From: Streptomyces sp. I6 | Lineage (GTDB): Bacteria; Actinomycetota; Actinomycetes; Streptomycetales; Streptomycetaceae | Assembly (NCBI GenBank): GCA_003725745.1 | Contig: RHDP01000001.1 | Span: 4,286,501-4,350,500 of the forward strand | Direction: 5' to 3' | Length of the DNA: 64,000 nt | In this document: piece by piece, positions 38,833 to 47,879 of the stretch | Position numbering within the stretch: position 1 is the first letter of the stretch | Layout: each line of letters opens with the position of its first letter | The notes under the pieces: model-generated | What the model saw: only the letters and a program-made list of their open reading frames with translations | Told to the model about the DNA's origin: nothing | Database searches by the model: none | Translations under genes and position numbers: made by a program

Positions 38833-39509
38833 TCAGGAGTGCTGGTAGGCGACCAGGGAGATCCCCACGTAGTGGACGACGAAGGCGGCCAGGGTGAAGG
38901 AGTGGAAGACCTCGTGGAAGCCGAACCAGCGCGGCGAGGGGTTCGGCCGCTTGATCCCGTAGATCACGCCCCCGGCGCTGTACAGGAGCCCCCGACGATC
39001 ACCAGCACCAGGACGGCGATGCCGCCCGTGCGCAGGAAGTCGGGCAGGAAGAACACCGCGGCCCAGCCCATCGCGATGTAGCAGGGCGTGTAGAGCCACC
39101 GGGGCGCGCCCACCCAGAACACCCGGAAGGCGATTCCGGCGACCGCTGCCGCCCAGACCGCCCACAACAGCACCCGTCCGGTGGAGTCGGGCAGGAGCAG
39201 CAGGGTCAGCGGGGTATACGTACCGGCGATGATCAGGAAGATGTTGGCGTGATCCAGCCGCCGGAGGACGGCCGTCGCGCGGGGGCCCCAGGTGCCCCGG
39301 TGGTAGAGCGCGCTCACACCGAAGAGCAGACAGGCGGTGAGCACGTATATGCCGCAGGCGATCCTGCCGCGGGTCGAGTCCGCGAGGGCGGTCAGCACGA
39401 TCCCCGCGATCAGCACGGCGGGGAACATCCCCGCGTGCAGCCAGCCCCGCAACCGCGGCTTCACCGGCGGTGGATCGATCTCGGTCACATCGGGCGGCGC
39501 TGCAGTCAT
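38833..39509 (-). CDS. HlyIII/TrhA (PAQR-type) seven-helix membrane protein, one frame break
   Basis: A 225-residue hemolysin III family protein. Visible features are the first helix (WLHAGMFPAVLIAGIVLTAL), the conserved SALYHRGTW segment with its His, LDHANIFLIIAGTYTP, and near the C-terminus FGFHEVFHSFTLAAF with the paired His of the metal site. The last quarter lies in another frame: the break is at CCCCC 38989-38993, and one added base gives VGGLLYSAGGVIYG. Despite the name, members are metal-dependent membrane proteins related to PAQR receptors, and hemolysis is doubtful. ATG at 39507-39509. Confidence 0.92.
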
Positions 39510-39703
39510 GGCGGCATGCTACCTACGGGGCCGTAGGCGGCCGATCCCGAGTGGCCATGCTCACGTGAGGGGTCCTCTGGACAGATGGGCGCCGGACACG
39601 GATGATCAGATGAGTGCGGTCGGCACCGGATGAGCGGCTACGAAGCATCCGGGTCGCAGCCCCCACGGGGCAACAACCTCAAACCCCTCATTTAGGAGCA
39701 ATC

Positions 39704-41527
39704 GTGGCGCGCGACATCGCGGCTCCCGGCAATGCCCCCACCAACCACCAGGAACTGATCGCCTGGGTCGACGAGATCGCCGGACTGACGCAGCCGGACC
39801 GGGTGGTCTGGTGCGACGGTTCCGAGGCCGAGTACGACCGCCTGGCCGAGGAGCTGGTCGCCAGGGGCACGTTCCGCAAGCTGGACCCGATCAAGCGCCC
39901 GAACTCCTACTACGCCGCCTCCGACCCCACGGACGTGGCGCGCGTCGAGGACCGCACCTTCATCTGCTCCGAGAAGGAGGAGGACGCCGGCCCGACGAAC
40001 CACTGGAAGGCCCCCGCCGAGATGCGGGAGGTCTTCTCCGGGGAGAAGGGCATCTTCCGCGGTTCGATGAAGGGCCGGACGATGTACGTCGTCCCCTTCT
40101 GCATGGGCCCCCTCGGCTCGCCGCTCTCCGCGCTGGGCGTCGAGATCACCGACTCCGCCTATGTCGCCGTCGCCATGCGCACCATGACCCGGATGGGCCA
40201 GGCCGTCCTGGACGAGCTCGGCTCCGACGGCTTCTTCGTGAAGGCCGTGCACACCCTGGGCGCACCGCTGGAGCCGGGCCAGGAGGACGTTCCGTGGCCG
40301 TGCAACTCCACCAAGTACATCTCGCACTTCCCCGAGTCCCGTGAGATCTGGTCCTACGGCTCCGGCTACGGCGGCAACGCCCTCCTCGGAAAGAAGTGCT
40401 ACGCGCTGCGTATCGCCTCCGTCATGGCGCGCGACGAGGGCTGGCTCGCCGAGCACATGCTCATCCTCAAGCTGACCCCGCCGCAGGGCGAGCCGAAGTA
40501 CGTGGCCGCCGCCTTCCCCTCGGCCTGCGGCAAGACCAACCTGGCCATGCTGGAGCCCACGATCTCCGGCTGGACGGTGGAGACCATCGGCGACGACATC
40601 GCCTGGATGCGGTTCGGCGAGGACGGGCGCCTCTACGCGATCAACCCCGAGGCCGGCTTCTTCGGCGTCGCGCCCGGCACCGGCGAGCACACCAACGCCA
40701 ACGCCATGAAGACCCTGTGGGGCAACGCGGTCTTCACCAACGTCGCCCTCACCGACGACGACGACATCTGGTGGGAGGGCATGACGGAGGACACCCCCGC
40801 CCATCTGACCGACTGGAAGGGCAACGACTGGACCCCGGAGTCCGGCACCCCGGCCGCCCACCCGAACGCCCGCTTCACCGTCCCGGCCGCGCAGTGCCCG
40901 ATCATCGCGCCGGAGTGGGAGGACCCGAAGGGCGTGCCGATCTCGGCGATCCTCTTCGGCGGCCGCCGCGCCTCCGCCGTCCCGCTGGTGACGGAGTCCT
41001 TCGACTGGCAGCACGGCGTCTTCCTGGGCGCGAACGTCGCCTCCGAGAAGACCGCGGCCGCCGAGGGCAGGGTCGGCGAGCTGCGCCGCGACCCGTTCGC
41101 GATGCTGCCCTTCTGCGGCTACAACATGGGCGACTACATGGCCCACTGGATCAAGGTCGGCAAGGAGGCCGACCAGTCCAAGCTCCCGAAGATCTACTAC
41201 GTGAACTGGTTCCGCAAGAACGACGCCGGCGCGTTCGTGTGGCCGGGCTTCGGCGAGAACAGCCGCGTGCTGAAGTGGATCGTGGAGCGTCTGGAGGGCC
41301 GGGCCGAGGGCGTGGAGACGCCGATCGGCATCCTCCCCACCCGGAAGTCCCTGGACACCGACGGCCTGGAGCTGGCCGACGAGGACCTGGACTTCCTGCT
41401 CAAGGTCGACGCGGACGTCTGGCGCGAGGAGGCCGCGCTGGTCCCCGAGCACCTCAACACCTTCGGTGACCACACCCCGAAGGAGCTGTGGGACGAGTAC
41501 CGCGCACTGGTCGCCCGACTGGGCTGA
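39704..41527 (+). CDS. pckG: GTP-dependent phosphoenolpyruvate carboxykinase
   Basis: Gluconeogenic enzyme converting oxaloacetate and GTP to PEP, CO2 and GDP. The 607-residue protein has the GTP-class signature [13 protein letters not shown] (P-loop with the hyper-reactive Cys), the substrate region NSYYAAS, metal ligands around [16 protein letters not shown] and the lid sequence [16 protein letters not shown] at 39704 follows TAGGAG. The frame is intact. A perfect 20 bp hairpin follows the stop. It is the last recognisable core gene before a small accessory island. Confidence 0.98.
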   Translation: MARDIAAPGNAPTNHQELIAWVDEIAGLTQPDRVVWCDGSEAEYDRLAEELVARGTFRKLDPIKRPNSYYAASDPTDVARVEDRTFICSEKEEDAGPTNHWKAPAEMREVFSGEKGIFRGSMKGRTMYVVPFCMGPLGSPLSALGVEITDSAYVAVAMRTMTRMGQAVLDELGSDGFFVKAVHTLGAPLEPGQEDVPWPCNSTKYISHFPESREIWSYGSGYGGNALLGKKCYALRIASVMARDEGWLAEHMLILKLTPPQGEPKYVAAAFPSACGKTNLAMLEPTISGWTVETIGDDIAWMRFGEDGRLYAINPEAGFFGVAPGTGEHTNANAMKTLWGNAVFTNVALTDDDDIWWEGMTEDTPAHLTDWKGNDWTPESGTPAAHPNARFTVPAAQCPIIAPEWEDPKGVPISAILFGGRRASAVPLVTESFDWQHGVFLGANVASEKTAAAEGRVGELRRDPFAMLPFCGYNMGDYMAHWIKVGKEADQSKLPKIYYVNWFRKNDAGAFVWPGFGENSRVLKWIVERLEGRAEGVETPIGILPTRKSLDTDGLELADEDLDFLLKVDADVWREEAALVPEHLNTFGDHTPKELWDEYRALVARLG

Positions 41528-41545
41528 ACCCCCACTCGGAGTCGA

Positions 41546-41591
41546 GGCCGGGGCCCGCACCGTACAACGGCGTACGGTGCGGGCCCCGGCC
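41546..41591 (+). terminator. strong hairpin after pckG
   Basis: Perfect 20 bp stem (41546-41565 with 41572-41591), 6-base loop, 18 bp after the stop codon, followed by a short CTTTCC. Confidence 0.9.
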
Positions 41592-41612
41592 CTTTCCGGC
41601 GACACTCCGGCC

Positions 41613-41640
41613 GTGTCCCGTGTCCCGTGTCCCGTGTCCC
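41613..41640. repeat. four copies of GTGTCCC
   Basis: A perfect 7 bp array directly after the pckG terminator, at the edge where GC content drops. Confidence 0.95.
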
Positions 41641-41757
41641 GTTGCCGTCGAGTCGGGCGGAGACCCGCACGTTCCCCTTGTCACCACACCCACTGACCAG
41701 CCCATTTCCCCCTCCAGTACAGGATGAAAGAGGCTCAGTGGGTGCCTGAAGTGGATT

Positions 41758-42963
41758 CTATTTGACCGGAATAATGTCTACATGCAACTTCGGTTTGGCC
41801 ACTACGGCATCAGCGTACACATGAAAAAGCAAGTGATATTCATATTCGCTGCCATCGGCAGGAATGCCTTTGTGCTGAGCCATGGTCTTAGGGTCGGACT
41901 CCCAGGGGTCAATCGACCTTGTCCCGCGGGCGAAGGACACTGTTCCCGCCGACCGGTCATCCCAGGTCCAGTCACCAAAACTTGGGGTTGTGCCCTCCAT
42001 GCGATACCTGAATCGATAGTATTCGTACGTCCTGGAATCTCCTTGGTATCTCGGAGGCGGGCACTGCACGGAAATTTCCGTAACAAAACCGCGGGACCAG
42101 CTCGATCCGTCTGCGCGTAGCCCACGTCCTAGTGATTTGGCGCTGCTTTCCAGTGGCCCGGAAAAGCTCCACCGCACATTGTTTTCACCTGTCTTGGTAT
42201 CCATTCGATCGGGCGGCCCCGTAGGCGGAGCACACTCATCCACTTCAGGGTCAGGGGGCACAGGAATATTGAGTACCGTGTCAGCCATGTAATCGTATTC
42301 CACCCCTGGCTTGGGCTCGCTCGGCCTCTGTCGGGCGAGCCTCATTCCTCCTCCGGCGGTGGGGCATTCCAGAATCCAGCCCATTTTCACCACGACGTCC
42401 GATACGACGCTTCCCCTCACCAATTTCATTTTCCCCCCGCGCTCTTTCATCCACTCGTCGGAGACGGATTTGACCTTGAAATACACGGGCCGGGCAAGAA
42501 TCGTCTTCCCGATGAGAGGAACAATTTTGACCCTGTCGCTCACGCCGAAGGTAACCTTCTCCTGCCTGGTGACCGAATCTGCGCTGCTTGCACCAAACCC
42601 GAGCAGGTTGGAAATCGCACCGTCTGGAAGGATCGGGTACTTCTTTCGCAGGGCATTCTCCGCCGTTTCTGCGGCGATTCCCACTACAGATTTAAGTGTG
42701 CTGCGCCAATCGCCGTCACCACCGCTTCCACCCACTGGGATTGTCTGGGTGGTGGATCGCGCTTCTTCGATCGTAAGCTCACGGGCTCCTCCTTTCACCT
42801 CGATGGTTTTGCCTGCATTCTCGACGTAAATGCCGTGTTTCTGGTAGAACGGCAGGGCAACCGCATACCGGAGGCCGTTTTCAGGAATATCGTTGGGGCT
42901 CGCGAATGAGCCCGCCCCCATCCCGCTCACCCCGGGTTCGTCAACAGTGTGCGACTCATTCAT
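41758..42963 (-). CDS. unknown protein of lower GC content, possibly horizontally acquired
   Basis: Not recognised. A 401-residue protein from ATG at 42961-42963, which has GGAGAG about 10 bp upstream. A longer reading from GTG 43066-43068 would add 35 residues resembling a weak signal peptide (RTALAMTVMQLGLIG ending AGSA). Visible parts: an N-terminal region rich in Gly/Ser, a helix (LKSVVGIAAETAENALRKKY), beta-rich middle and end with many Tyr/Trp/Arg residues (RTYEYYRFRYRMEG; SEYEYHLLFHVYAD). Codon usage is clearly more AT-tolerant than its neighbours (AAT, AAA, GAA and ATA codons), a sign of transfer. A GcvH-like gene precedes it on the same strand with a 150-250 bp gap. Confidence 0.7.
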   Translation of the reverse strand: MNESHTVDEPGVSGMGAGSFASPNDIPENGLRYAVALPFYQKHGIYVENAGKTIEVKGGARELTIEEARSTTQTIPVGGSGGDGDWRSTLKSVVGIAAETAENALRKKYPILPDGAISNLLGFGASSADSVTRQEKVTFGVSDRVKIVPLIGKTILARPVYFKVKSVSDEWMKERGGKMKLVRGSVVSDVVVKMGWILECPTAGGGMRLARQRPSEPKPGVEYDYMADTVLNIPVPPDPEVDECAPPTGPPDRMDTKTGENNVRWSFSGPLESSAKSLGRGLRADGSSWSRGFVTEISVQCPPPRYQGDSRTYEYYRFRYRMEGTTPSFGDWTWDDRSAGTVSFARGTRSIDPWESDPKTMAQHKGIPADGSEYEYHLLFHVYADAVVAKPKLHVDIIPVK

Positions 42964-43216
42964 TCCTTCACTCTCCTTTTGCCGAGGTCCTGGCGGATCT
43001 TCCGCAGATCCCGCATCAGCCCCAATCAGCCCCAACTGCATGACCGTCATTGCCAAAGCGGTCCTCACCCTGGAGAGGCCGCGCTGAAAAGGCTCAACGC
43101 GACTGAAGCGGCGCGGGTGAGTCGCCGGCGCTTCAGATTGCGCACACGAGACCGGCCGGTTACGGCTCGCGGAGTGATCAGCGCCGGGACAGGGGCACTA
43201 CATGAAGCGGTGGTTG

Positions 43217-43591
43217 TTACCCGAACAGCTCCTCGTACGTGGCCGCGTCGATCAACCCGTAGGCGGGCGCTCCCCTGTCCGGCCTGATGCAGAACAGCCA
43301 GCCCTCACCGTACGGATCACCGTTCACCCATTCAGGCTGGTTGTCCAGGTCGCTATTCACCGCGGTCACTACACCGCTCCTGGGGGTCTGCACGCGCACT
43401 TGGCCAGAGGGCGACTCCACAACGCTGACAGCCTCCCCGGCCATCACATGCCTGCCGACCTCGGGAAGCTCGACAAAGACAACATCCCCAAGCTGCTCCT
43501 GGCCGTACTCGGTGATGCCGATTCTGAACTCCGGGCCACCTTCCCTCATCCACGTGTGCTCCTTCGTGTACTTGAGGTCGGACGGAACCAT
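43217..43591 (-). CDS. GcvH-like protein lacking the lipoylation lysine
   Basis: A 124-residue protein that aligns along its whole length with glycine cleavage H protein: SDLKYTKEHTWM, FRIGITEYGQEQLGDVVFVE, LPEVGRHVMAGEAVSVVES, and the C-terminal NGDPYGEGWLFCI. In true H proteins the next residues are ES-V-K with the lipoyl lysine; here they read ES-P-S, with Ser62 (codon 43406-43408) where the lysine should be. No Lys is available nearby. It therefore cannot work as a normal lipoyl carrier. No gcvP or gcvT is nearby. ATG at 43589-43591 with GGGAGG upstream. Confidence 0.85.
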   Translation of the reverse strand: MVPSDLKYTKEHTWMREGGPEFRIGITEYGQEQLGDVVFVELPEVGRHVMAGEAVSVVESPSGQVRVQTPRSGVVTAVNSDLDNQPEWVNGDPYGEGWLFCIRPDRGAPAYGLIDAATYEELFG

Positions 43592-43812
43592 GACCACGCC
43601 TCCCGCTACAGAAAGTGACGACTCGAGGTCAGAATGTCACAGGCGGGAGGGGGCTTCCTGTTGATCAAGGCGTGTGTTGAAAAGGCGTACCGATGCGGTT
43701 CGACCTCATGTCCTCTACGGGACGATGGGGCCGTTCTTCTTGTCCGGGTGTGCCGACAGGACGTAGCCGGTGGTGGCAGGGTCTTTGAGAAGTGATCTTG
43801 TGTTCGGGTTCG

Positions 43813-43940
43813 TCATGCCAGGCCGAGGGCGGTGAGGGCCGCGGGTGGTTTCGGGCGGTGTGGCGGAGGGCGGCCGCGATGTTGGTGTGGCCGTCCTGAC
43901 GGTGGACGTCGACGGCGAGGTGGCGCAGGCCGGCCATGAT
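43813..43940 (-). pseudogene. C-terminal fragment of an ISAs1-type transposase
   Basis: The sequence MAGLRHLAVDVHRQDGHTNI followed by AAALRHTARNHPRP resembles the end of ISAs1-family (H-repeat) transposases, where LRNLAI-x-LRLAGH-x-NIAAA-x-R is conserved. The final LTALGLA and stop at 43813-43815 are in the next frame; one added C would join them. No catalytic DDE part is present upstream. The surrounding 617 bp gap (43592-44208) holds no intact gene. A 33-codon frame (ATG 43814-43816 to 43715, MTNPNTRSLLKDPATTGYVL...) overlaps the fragment stop and is of doubtful status. Confidence 0.6.
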
Positions 43941-44208
43941 GCGTTGCCGAAGGCATGACGGCATGCGGGAAGATGGGCGCGCAGGCATGGACTCGCTCGG
44001 TGTTCATACGGACTCGCACCCACATGATCACCAGTGGCCGTGCCTGTTCTGCGTCCAGGGGCGCCCGGGCGGAAGCCGACAAGCCGTCACATCCGGCTCT
44101 CGGTAAGGGAACCGCCCACCTCGGAACGTCTCAAAGGCCCTGGGTACGTACCCGGGGCGGGTGAGTGGCGCCCGGTCCGCGCGTCGCGTGGCACGCGGAC
44201 CGGGGCCG

Positions 44209-44595
44209 TCAGGGGGCGCCGACCAGCCGTGCGTCCCGCAGAGCGGCGGTGTGCGCGTCCATCCGCTCGGCGGAGAGGATCGCGACGGCGGTGTCGGCGC
44301 GCGAGGCGGCCACCACCAGGGCGCGCCCGGCGAGTGCCAGGGCGCGGCGGTGGAGGGCGGCCGGGTCGGCGCCGCTGAGTCCGGCGTGGCGGGCGGGCGG
44401 GGCGCCGCGCAGCCGGGCGACCTGCTCGGCGATGCGCTCCGCCTCGGCGGCGAGTCCGAGCTCGTCGGTGACGGCGAGGAGCGCGGCGAGATGCCCGGCG
44501 AGCTGGATGTCCAGCTCCTCCTCGCGGCTGCGGTGGGGGAAGTCGCACTCGCCGGCCATCGAGTGCACCGACTTGGAGCGGATCGGTTCGTACAT
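44209..44595 (-). CDS. conserved small helical protein of unknown function
   Basis: A 128-residue soluble protein, mostly alpha-helical and Ala/Leu/Arg-rich, with a distinctive N-terminus (YEPIRSKSVHSMAGECDFPH) that looks conserved rather than random. I recognise no domain. ATG at 44593-44595 with GCAGGAGGCCGTCCC ahead, a strong ribosome site. Upstream lies a TTAGA-TCTAA dyad. It follows the aminotransferase gene on the same strand with a 111 bp gap that includes that dyad, so it probably has its own promoter. Confidence 0.65.
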   Translation of the reverse strand: MYEPIRSKSVHSMAGECDFPHRSREEELDIQLAGHLAALLAVTDELGLAAEAERIAEQVARLRGAPPARHAGLSGADPAALHRRALALAGRALVVAASRADTAVAILSAERMDAHTAALRDARLVGAP

Positions 44596-44633
44596 GGGAC
44601 GGCCTCCTGCAGTAGCTCTGGAGCCATCCTAGC

Positions 44634-44648
44634 TTAGATCGCGTCTAA
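44634..44648 (-). promoter_or_regulatory. TTAGA-N5-TCTAA dyad upstream of the small helical protein gene
   Basis: A short perfect inverted repeat in one of the few AT-rich patches of the region, 39 bp ahead of the ATG. The position fits an operator overlapping a promoter. No factor can be assigned. Confidence 0.4.
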
Positions 44649-44706
44649 AGTTGAGGGCTGTCCGGAAGGTGGGGCCGGTCCGTGCGTACTCCGGGCCCCC
44701 GCCGCG

Positions 44707-45918
44707 TCAGGGCTGGCCGTAGCCGTCCAGGAAGCTGCCGATCCGGGTGACGGCGTCCGACAGGTCCGTCACGTTCGGCAGGGTGACGATCCGGAAGTGG
44801 TCCGGCTCGTGCCAGTTGAAGCCCGTCCCGTGGACGACCATGATCTTCTCGGTGCGCAGCAGGTCCAGCACCATCTGCCGGTCGTCCTTGATCTTGTGGA
44901 CCTTCGGGTCGAGCCGCGGGAACAGGTAGAGCGCGCCCTTGGGCTTCACGCACGTCACGCCAGGGATCCGCGTCAGCAGGTCGTACGCCGCGTCGCGCTG
45001 CTCCAGCAGCCGCCCGCCCGGCAGGACCAGGTCCTCGATCGACTGCCGCCCCTGGAGCGCGGCGGCCACCGCGTGCTGCGCGGGCATGTTGGCGCACAGT
45101 CGCATGTTCGCCAGGATCGTCAGGCCCTCGATGTACGAGGTCGCGTGCGCCTTGGGCCCGCAGACCGCGAGCCAGCCGCTGCGGTAGCCCGCGACCCGGT
45201 AGTTCTTCGACATGCCGTTGAAGGTGAGCACCAGCAGGTCCGGCGCGATCGCGGCGGTCGGGGTGTGGGTGGCCCCGTCGTAGAGGATCTTGTCGTAGAT
45301 CTCGTCCGAGCACACCACCAGCCGGTGCCGGCGGGCGACGTCCGTGAGCTGCCGCAGCATCTCGTCGTCGTAGACGGCGCCGGTGGGGTTGTTCGGATTG
45401 ATGATCACGATCGCCTTGGTGCGATCGGTGATCTTCCGTTCGATGTCCGCGACGTCCGGCATCCAGTCGGACCCCTCGTCGCAGCGGTAGTGCACGGCGG
45501 TCCCGCCGGAGAGCGACACGGCGGCCGTCCAGAGCGGGTAGTCCGGCGCCGGGACCAGCACCTCGTCACCGTCGTCGAGCAGCGCCTGCATGGACATCTG
45601 GATCAGCTCGGAGACCCCGTTGCCGAGATAGACGTCGTCGACGGAGAGCGCGACGCCCCTGGTCTCGTAGTGGCTCATGATCGCCCGGCGCGCGCTCAGC
45701 AGGCCCTTCGCGTCGCCGTAGCCGTGGGCGTCGCCCACGTTCCGCAGTACGTCCTCGAGGATCGCCGGGGGGCACTCGAAGCCGAAGGCGGCCGGGTTCC
45801 CGGTGTTCAGCTTGAGGATGCGGTGACCGGCGGCCTCCAGTCGCATCGCCTCCTCGAGCACCGGACCGCGGATCTCGTAACAGACGTTGGCGAGCTTGGT
45901 CGACTGGATCACCTGCAT
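44707..45918 (-). CDS. alanine-type PLP aminotransferase (AlaA/AlaT class I)
   Basis: Transfers amino groups between amino acids such as alanine or valine and 2-oxo acids. The 403-residue protein belongs to fold type I class I/II aminotransferases: LNTGNPAAFGFECP at the start, GNGVSELIQ for phosphate contact, INPNNPTGAVYDDE for PLP and the Schiff-base lysine in FNGMSKNYRVAGYRSGW. The overall pattern (starting QVIQSTKLANVCYEIRGPV) matches AlaA-like enzymes. ATG at 45916-45918; the frame is intact. It is divergent from the AlkB-like gene with a 153 bp gap. Confidence 0.92.
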   Translation of the reverse strand: MQVIQSTKLANVCYEIRGPVLEEAMRLEAAGHRILKLNTGNPAAFGFECPPAILEDVLRNVGDAHGYGDAKGLLSARRAIMSHYETRGVALSVDDVYLGNGVSELIQMSMQALLDDGDEVLVPAPDYPLWTAAVSLSGGTAVHYRCDEGSDWMPDVADIERKITDRTKAIVIINPNNPTGAVYDDEMLRQLTDVARRHRLVVCSDEIYDKILYDGATHTPTAAIAPDLLVLTFNGMSKNYRVAGYRSGWLAVCGPKAHATSYIEGLTILANMRLCANMPAQHAVAAALQGRQSIEDLVLPGGRLLEQRDAAYDLLTRIPGVTCVKPKGALYLFPRLDPKVHKIKDDRQMVLDLLRTEKIMVVHGTGFNWHEPDHFRIVTLPNVTDLSDAVTRIGSFLDGYGQP

Positions 45919-46071
45919 GACGTGAGCTTACGGGCCCGCGCCGGGAGGCGCTCCGTGTTTTGGGCCACCTCGGGGCCGGGGTGCGCCGGCGTGGAGGGCG
46001 CGTGGGCGAGGGGTGGTCCCGGGCCCGGCATCGAATAGCTCATACGTTCGGTTTTCGGGTACTCTGGAGGC

Positions 46072-46704
46072 ATGCCGCCAGTCCATCTCCAGGGTTCGCT
46101 CTTCGACCAGAGCGACGAGATACGGCTCGGCCCGCTGACCGGCATCCGCCGTACGGAGCTGGGACAGGGCGCCTGGATCGACGTGCTGCCGGGCTGGCTC
46201 ACCGGCGCCGACGCGCTGTTCCGGGAACTGGCGGAAGGCGTCCCCTGGCGGGCGGAGCGGCGCCGGATGTACGAGCGCGAGGTCGACGTGCCCCGGCTGC
46301 TCGCCCACTACCGCGAGGGCGAGGCACTCCCGCACCCGGTCCTGGCCGAGGCCCGCGAGGCGCTGACCGCACACTACGCCGCCGAACTCGGCGAGCCCTT
46401 CGTGACGGCCGGGCTCTGCTACTACCGCGACGGCCACGACAGCGTCGCCTGGCACGGCGACCGCATCGGCCGGGGAGCCCGGGAGGACACGATGGTCGCC
46501 ATCCTCTCCGTCGGCACCCCGCGCGACCTCGCGCTCCGGCCCAGGAACGGCCGCGGTGCGGCGGTACGGAGGGCCCTCGGTCACGGCGATCTCGTCGTCA
46601 TGGGCGGCTCCTGCCAGCGGACGTGGGAGCACGCCGTGCCCAAGACCAGCCGGGCGGCCGGAGCCAGGGTCAGCGTCCAGTTCCGGCCCCGCGGGGTGAA
46701 CTGA
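46072..46704 (+). CDS. AlkB-like 2-oxoglutarate/Fe(II) dioxygenase
   Basis: A 210-residue dioxygenase of the AlkB family, which removes methyl groups from DNA or RNA bases by oxidation. Iron ligands are visible as HGD (VAWHGDRIGRGA) and the distal His in TWEHAVPK; the 2-oxoglutarate and substrate arginines are in RVSVQFRPR. The substrate loop segment AGLCYYRDGHDSVAWHGD is typical. The ATG at 46072 has GGAGG only one base upstream, so an internal start cannot be fully excluded, though the N-terminus looks normal for the actinobacterial subgroup. Convergent with a secreted-protein gene across a strong hairpin. Confidence 0.9.
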   Translation: MPPVHLQGSLFDQSDEIRLGPLTGIRRTELGQGAWIDVLPGWLTGADALFRELAEGVPWRAERRRMYEREVDVPRLLAHYREGEALPHPVLAEAREALTAHYAAELGEPFVTAGLCYYRDGHDSVAWHGDRIGRGAREDTMVAILSVGTPRDLALRPRNGRGAAVRRALGHGDLVVMGGSCQRTWEHAVPKTSRAAGARVSVQFRPRGVN

Positions 46705-46793
46705 GGGGCTGCGCGCCCGGTGCGCGAAGCGCCGGGCGGCCGCCCGACGGCGCGCCGCCGCGCTCCCCGGCCGGGTCCGGTACCAGGAAGCAC

Positions 46794-46830
46794 CAGGGGC
46801 CGGTCGCTCATGGCGAGCGACCGGCCCCTG
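46794..46830. terminator. bidirectional hairpin between alkB-like gene and secreted-protein gene
   Basis: Perfect 16 bp stem (46794-46809 with 46815-46830), 5-base loop, between stops at 46704 and 46880. Confidence 0.85.
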
Positions 46831-46879
46831 CCGTGACTCCTCCCGCGCGGTCCGCGCCGCAGCCGGGATCGGCTCAGTC

Positions 46880-47416
46880 TCAGACTGGCGTACCCACGAC
46901 GTGCGTGAACCCGGGTGCGCACGCGGAGGCGATGGTCGACTCGGTGAGCGGCGCTCCCGGCGTGACGTAGCACTGGGCCTGGTAGATCTTCCCGCTGCCG
47001 GCCAGCAGGGTGATGAGGAAGCTGCGCGTGGCCGTGCCGGCGTTGCCGTCGGCGGCGGTGACGTCGAGGTCCTCGGTGCACTCCGGGGCCCCCGGGACGT
47101 ACCGGAGGGGGATCCAGACGCCGGGGTTGTCGCTGTCGTAGAGGTAGGCGTTGCCCTTGCGGTCGGTCGTGGCCTTCACCTCCCTGTCCGGCAGGCCGGT
47201 CGCCCCGTCGCCCACGACGGCGGCGCTGACGTCGCGCTCCGCGATCCGGCACCGCTTGCCGTTGCTGTCCCCGAACGCGAGACCGGTCACCTCCTGGGCG
47301 ATGGTCATGGCGTCGGGCATGGTGTCCGCGGCCGCGGACGGGGCCATGACCGCGCCGGCGAGCACGGCCCCCGTGACTGCCGCAAGGCCCTTGGTGGCCC
47401 AAGCGAGCTTCTTCAT
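46880..47416 (-). CDS. secreted protein of unknown function
   Basis: A 178-residue protein with a clear Sec signal peptide (KKLAWATKGLAAVTGAVLAG, with cleavage after SAAA near residue 30). The mature part of about 148 residues is beta-rich and holds four cysteines (KRCRI, PECTED, AQCYV, SACAP), suggesting two disulfides. I do not recognise a fold. ATG at 47414-47416 with GAAAGGGAAC upstream. It follows the P450 gene on the same strand after a repeat-rich 463 bp gap, so it is likely a separate unit. Confidence 0.75.
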   Translation of the reverse strand: MKKLAWATKGLAAVTGAVLAGAVMAPSAAADTMPDAMTIAQEVTGLAFGDSNGKRCRIAERDVSAAVVGDGATGLPDREVKATTDRKGNAYLYDSDNPGVWIPLRYVPGAPECTEDLDVTAADGNAGTATRSFLITLLAGSGKIYQAQCYVTPGAPLTESTIASACAPGFTHVVGTPV

Positions 47417-47710
47417 GCTTGCGTTCCCTTTCGACGAGTGCGAGGTCCGTCGAATGCCGGAGGGTGTGGAGTCCGGTCACCTCCGCCGCCGCGTGCCACG
47501 GGTGGAGCTGTCCGATGTGCCCGTGGACGGCGTGCCGAGTCCGGCGTTACGCCCTTCCCCTCATCACTGCGTGGCGGACCTTCCCGCACTCGAATATCCA
47601 CGCGGGCCGGAGCGCGCCCGTGTGCCGCGCCGGGCCGTCACCCCGCCGGGCGCCGTCGTGCGCCGAACGGCCCACGGCGTGCTCCGGCGGGAAACGGCCC
47701 ACAGCGCTCT

Positions 47711-47850
47711 GCCGCGCCGGGGCCAGAAGACGGGGTCCGCGTCCCGCCGGGGGCGGGCGGCGGGGTGCGCGTCCCGCCGGGGCCAGAAGACGGGGTCCGC
47801 GCCCTGCCGGGAGCGGACGACCGGATCCCCGCCCCGCCGGGAGTGGGTTC
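47711..47850. repeat. GCCGGGGCCAGAAGACGGGG-type imperfect repeats
   Basis: The unit (GCCAGAAGACGGGGTCCGCG plus a CCCGCCGGG spacer) recurs at about 47720 and 47780, with decayed copies to 47850. The 463 bp gap 47417-47879 has no supportable gene; it is Arg/Pro/Gly-rich in all frames. Confidence 0.7.
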
Positions 47851-47879
47851 CGGCGGGACGGGATCTGCCGTCGTGGTGC

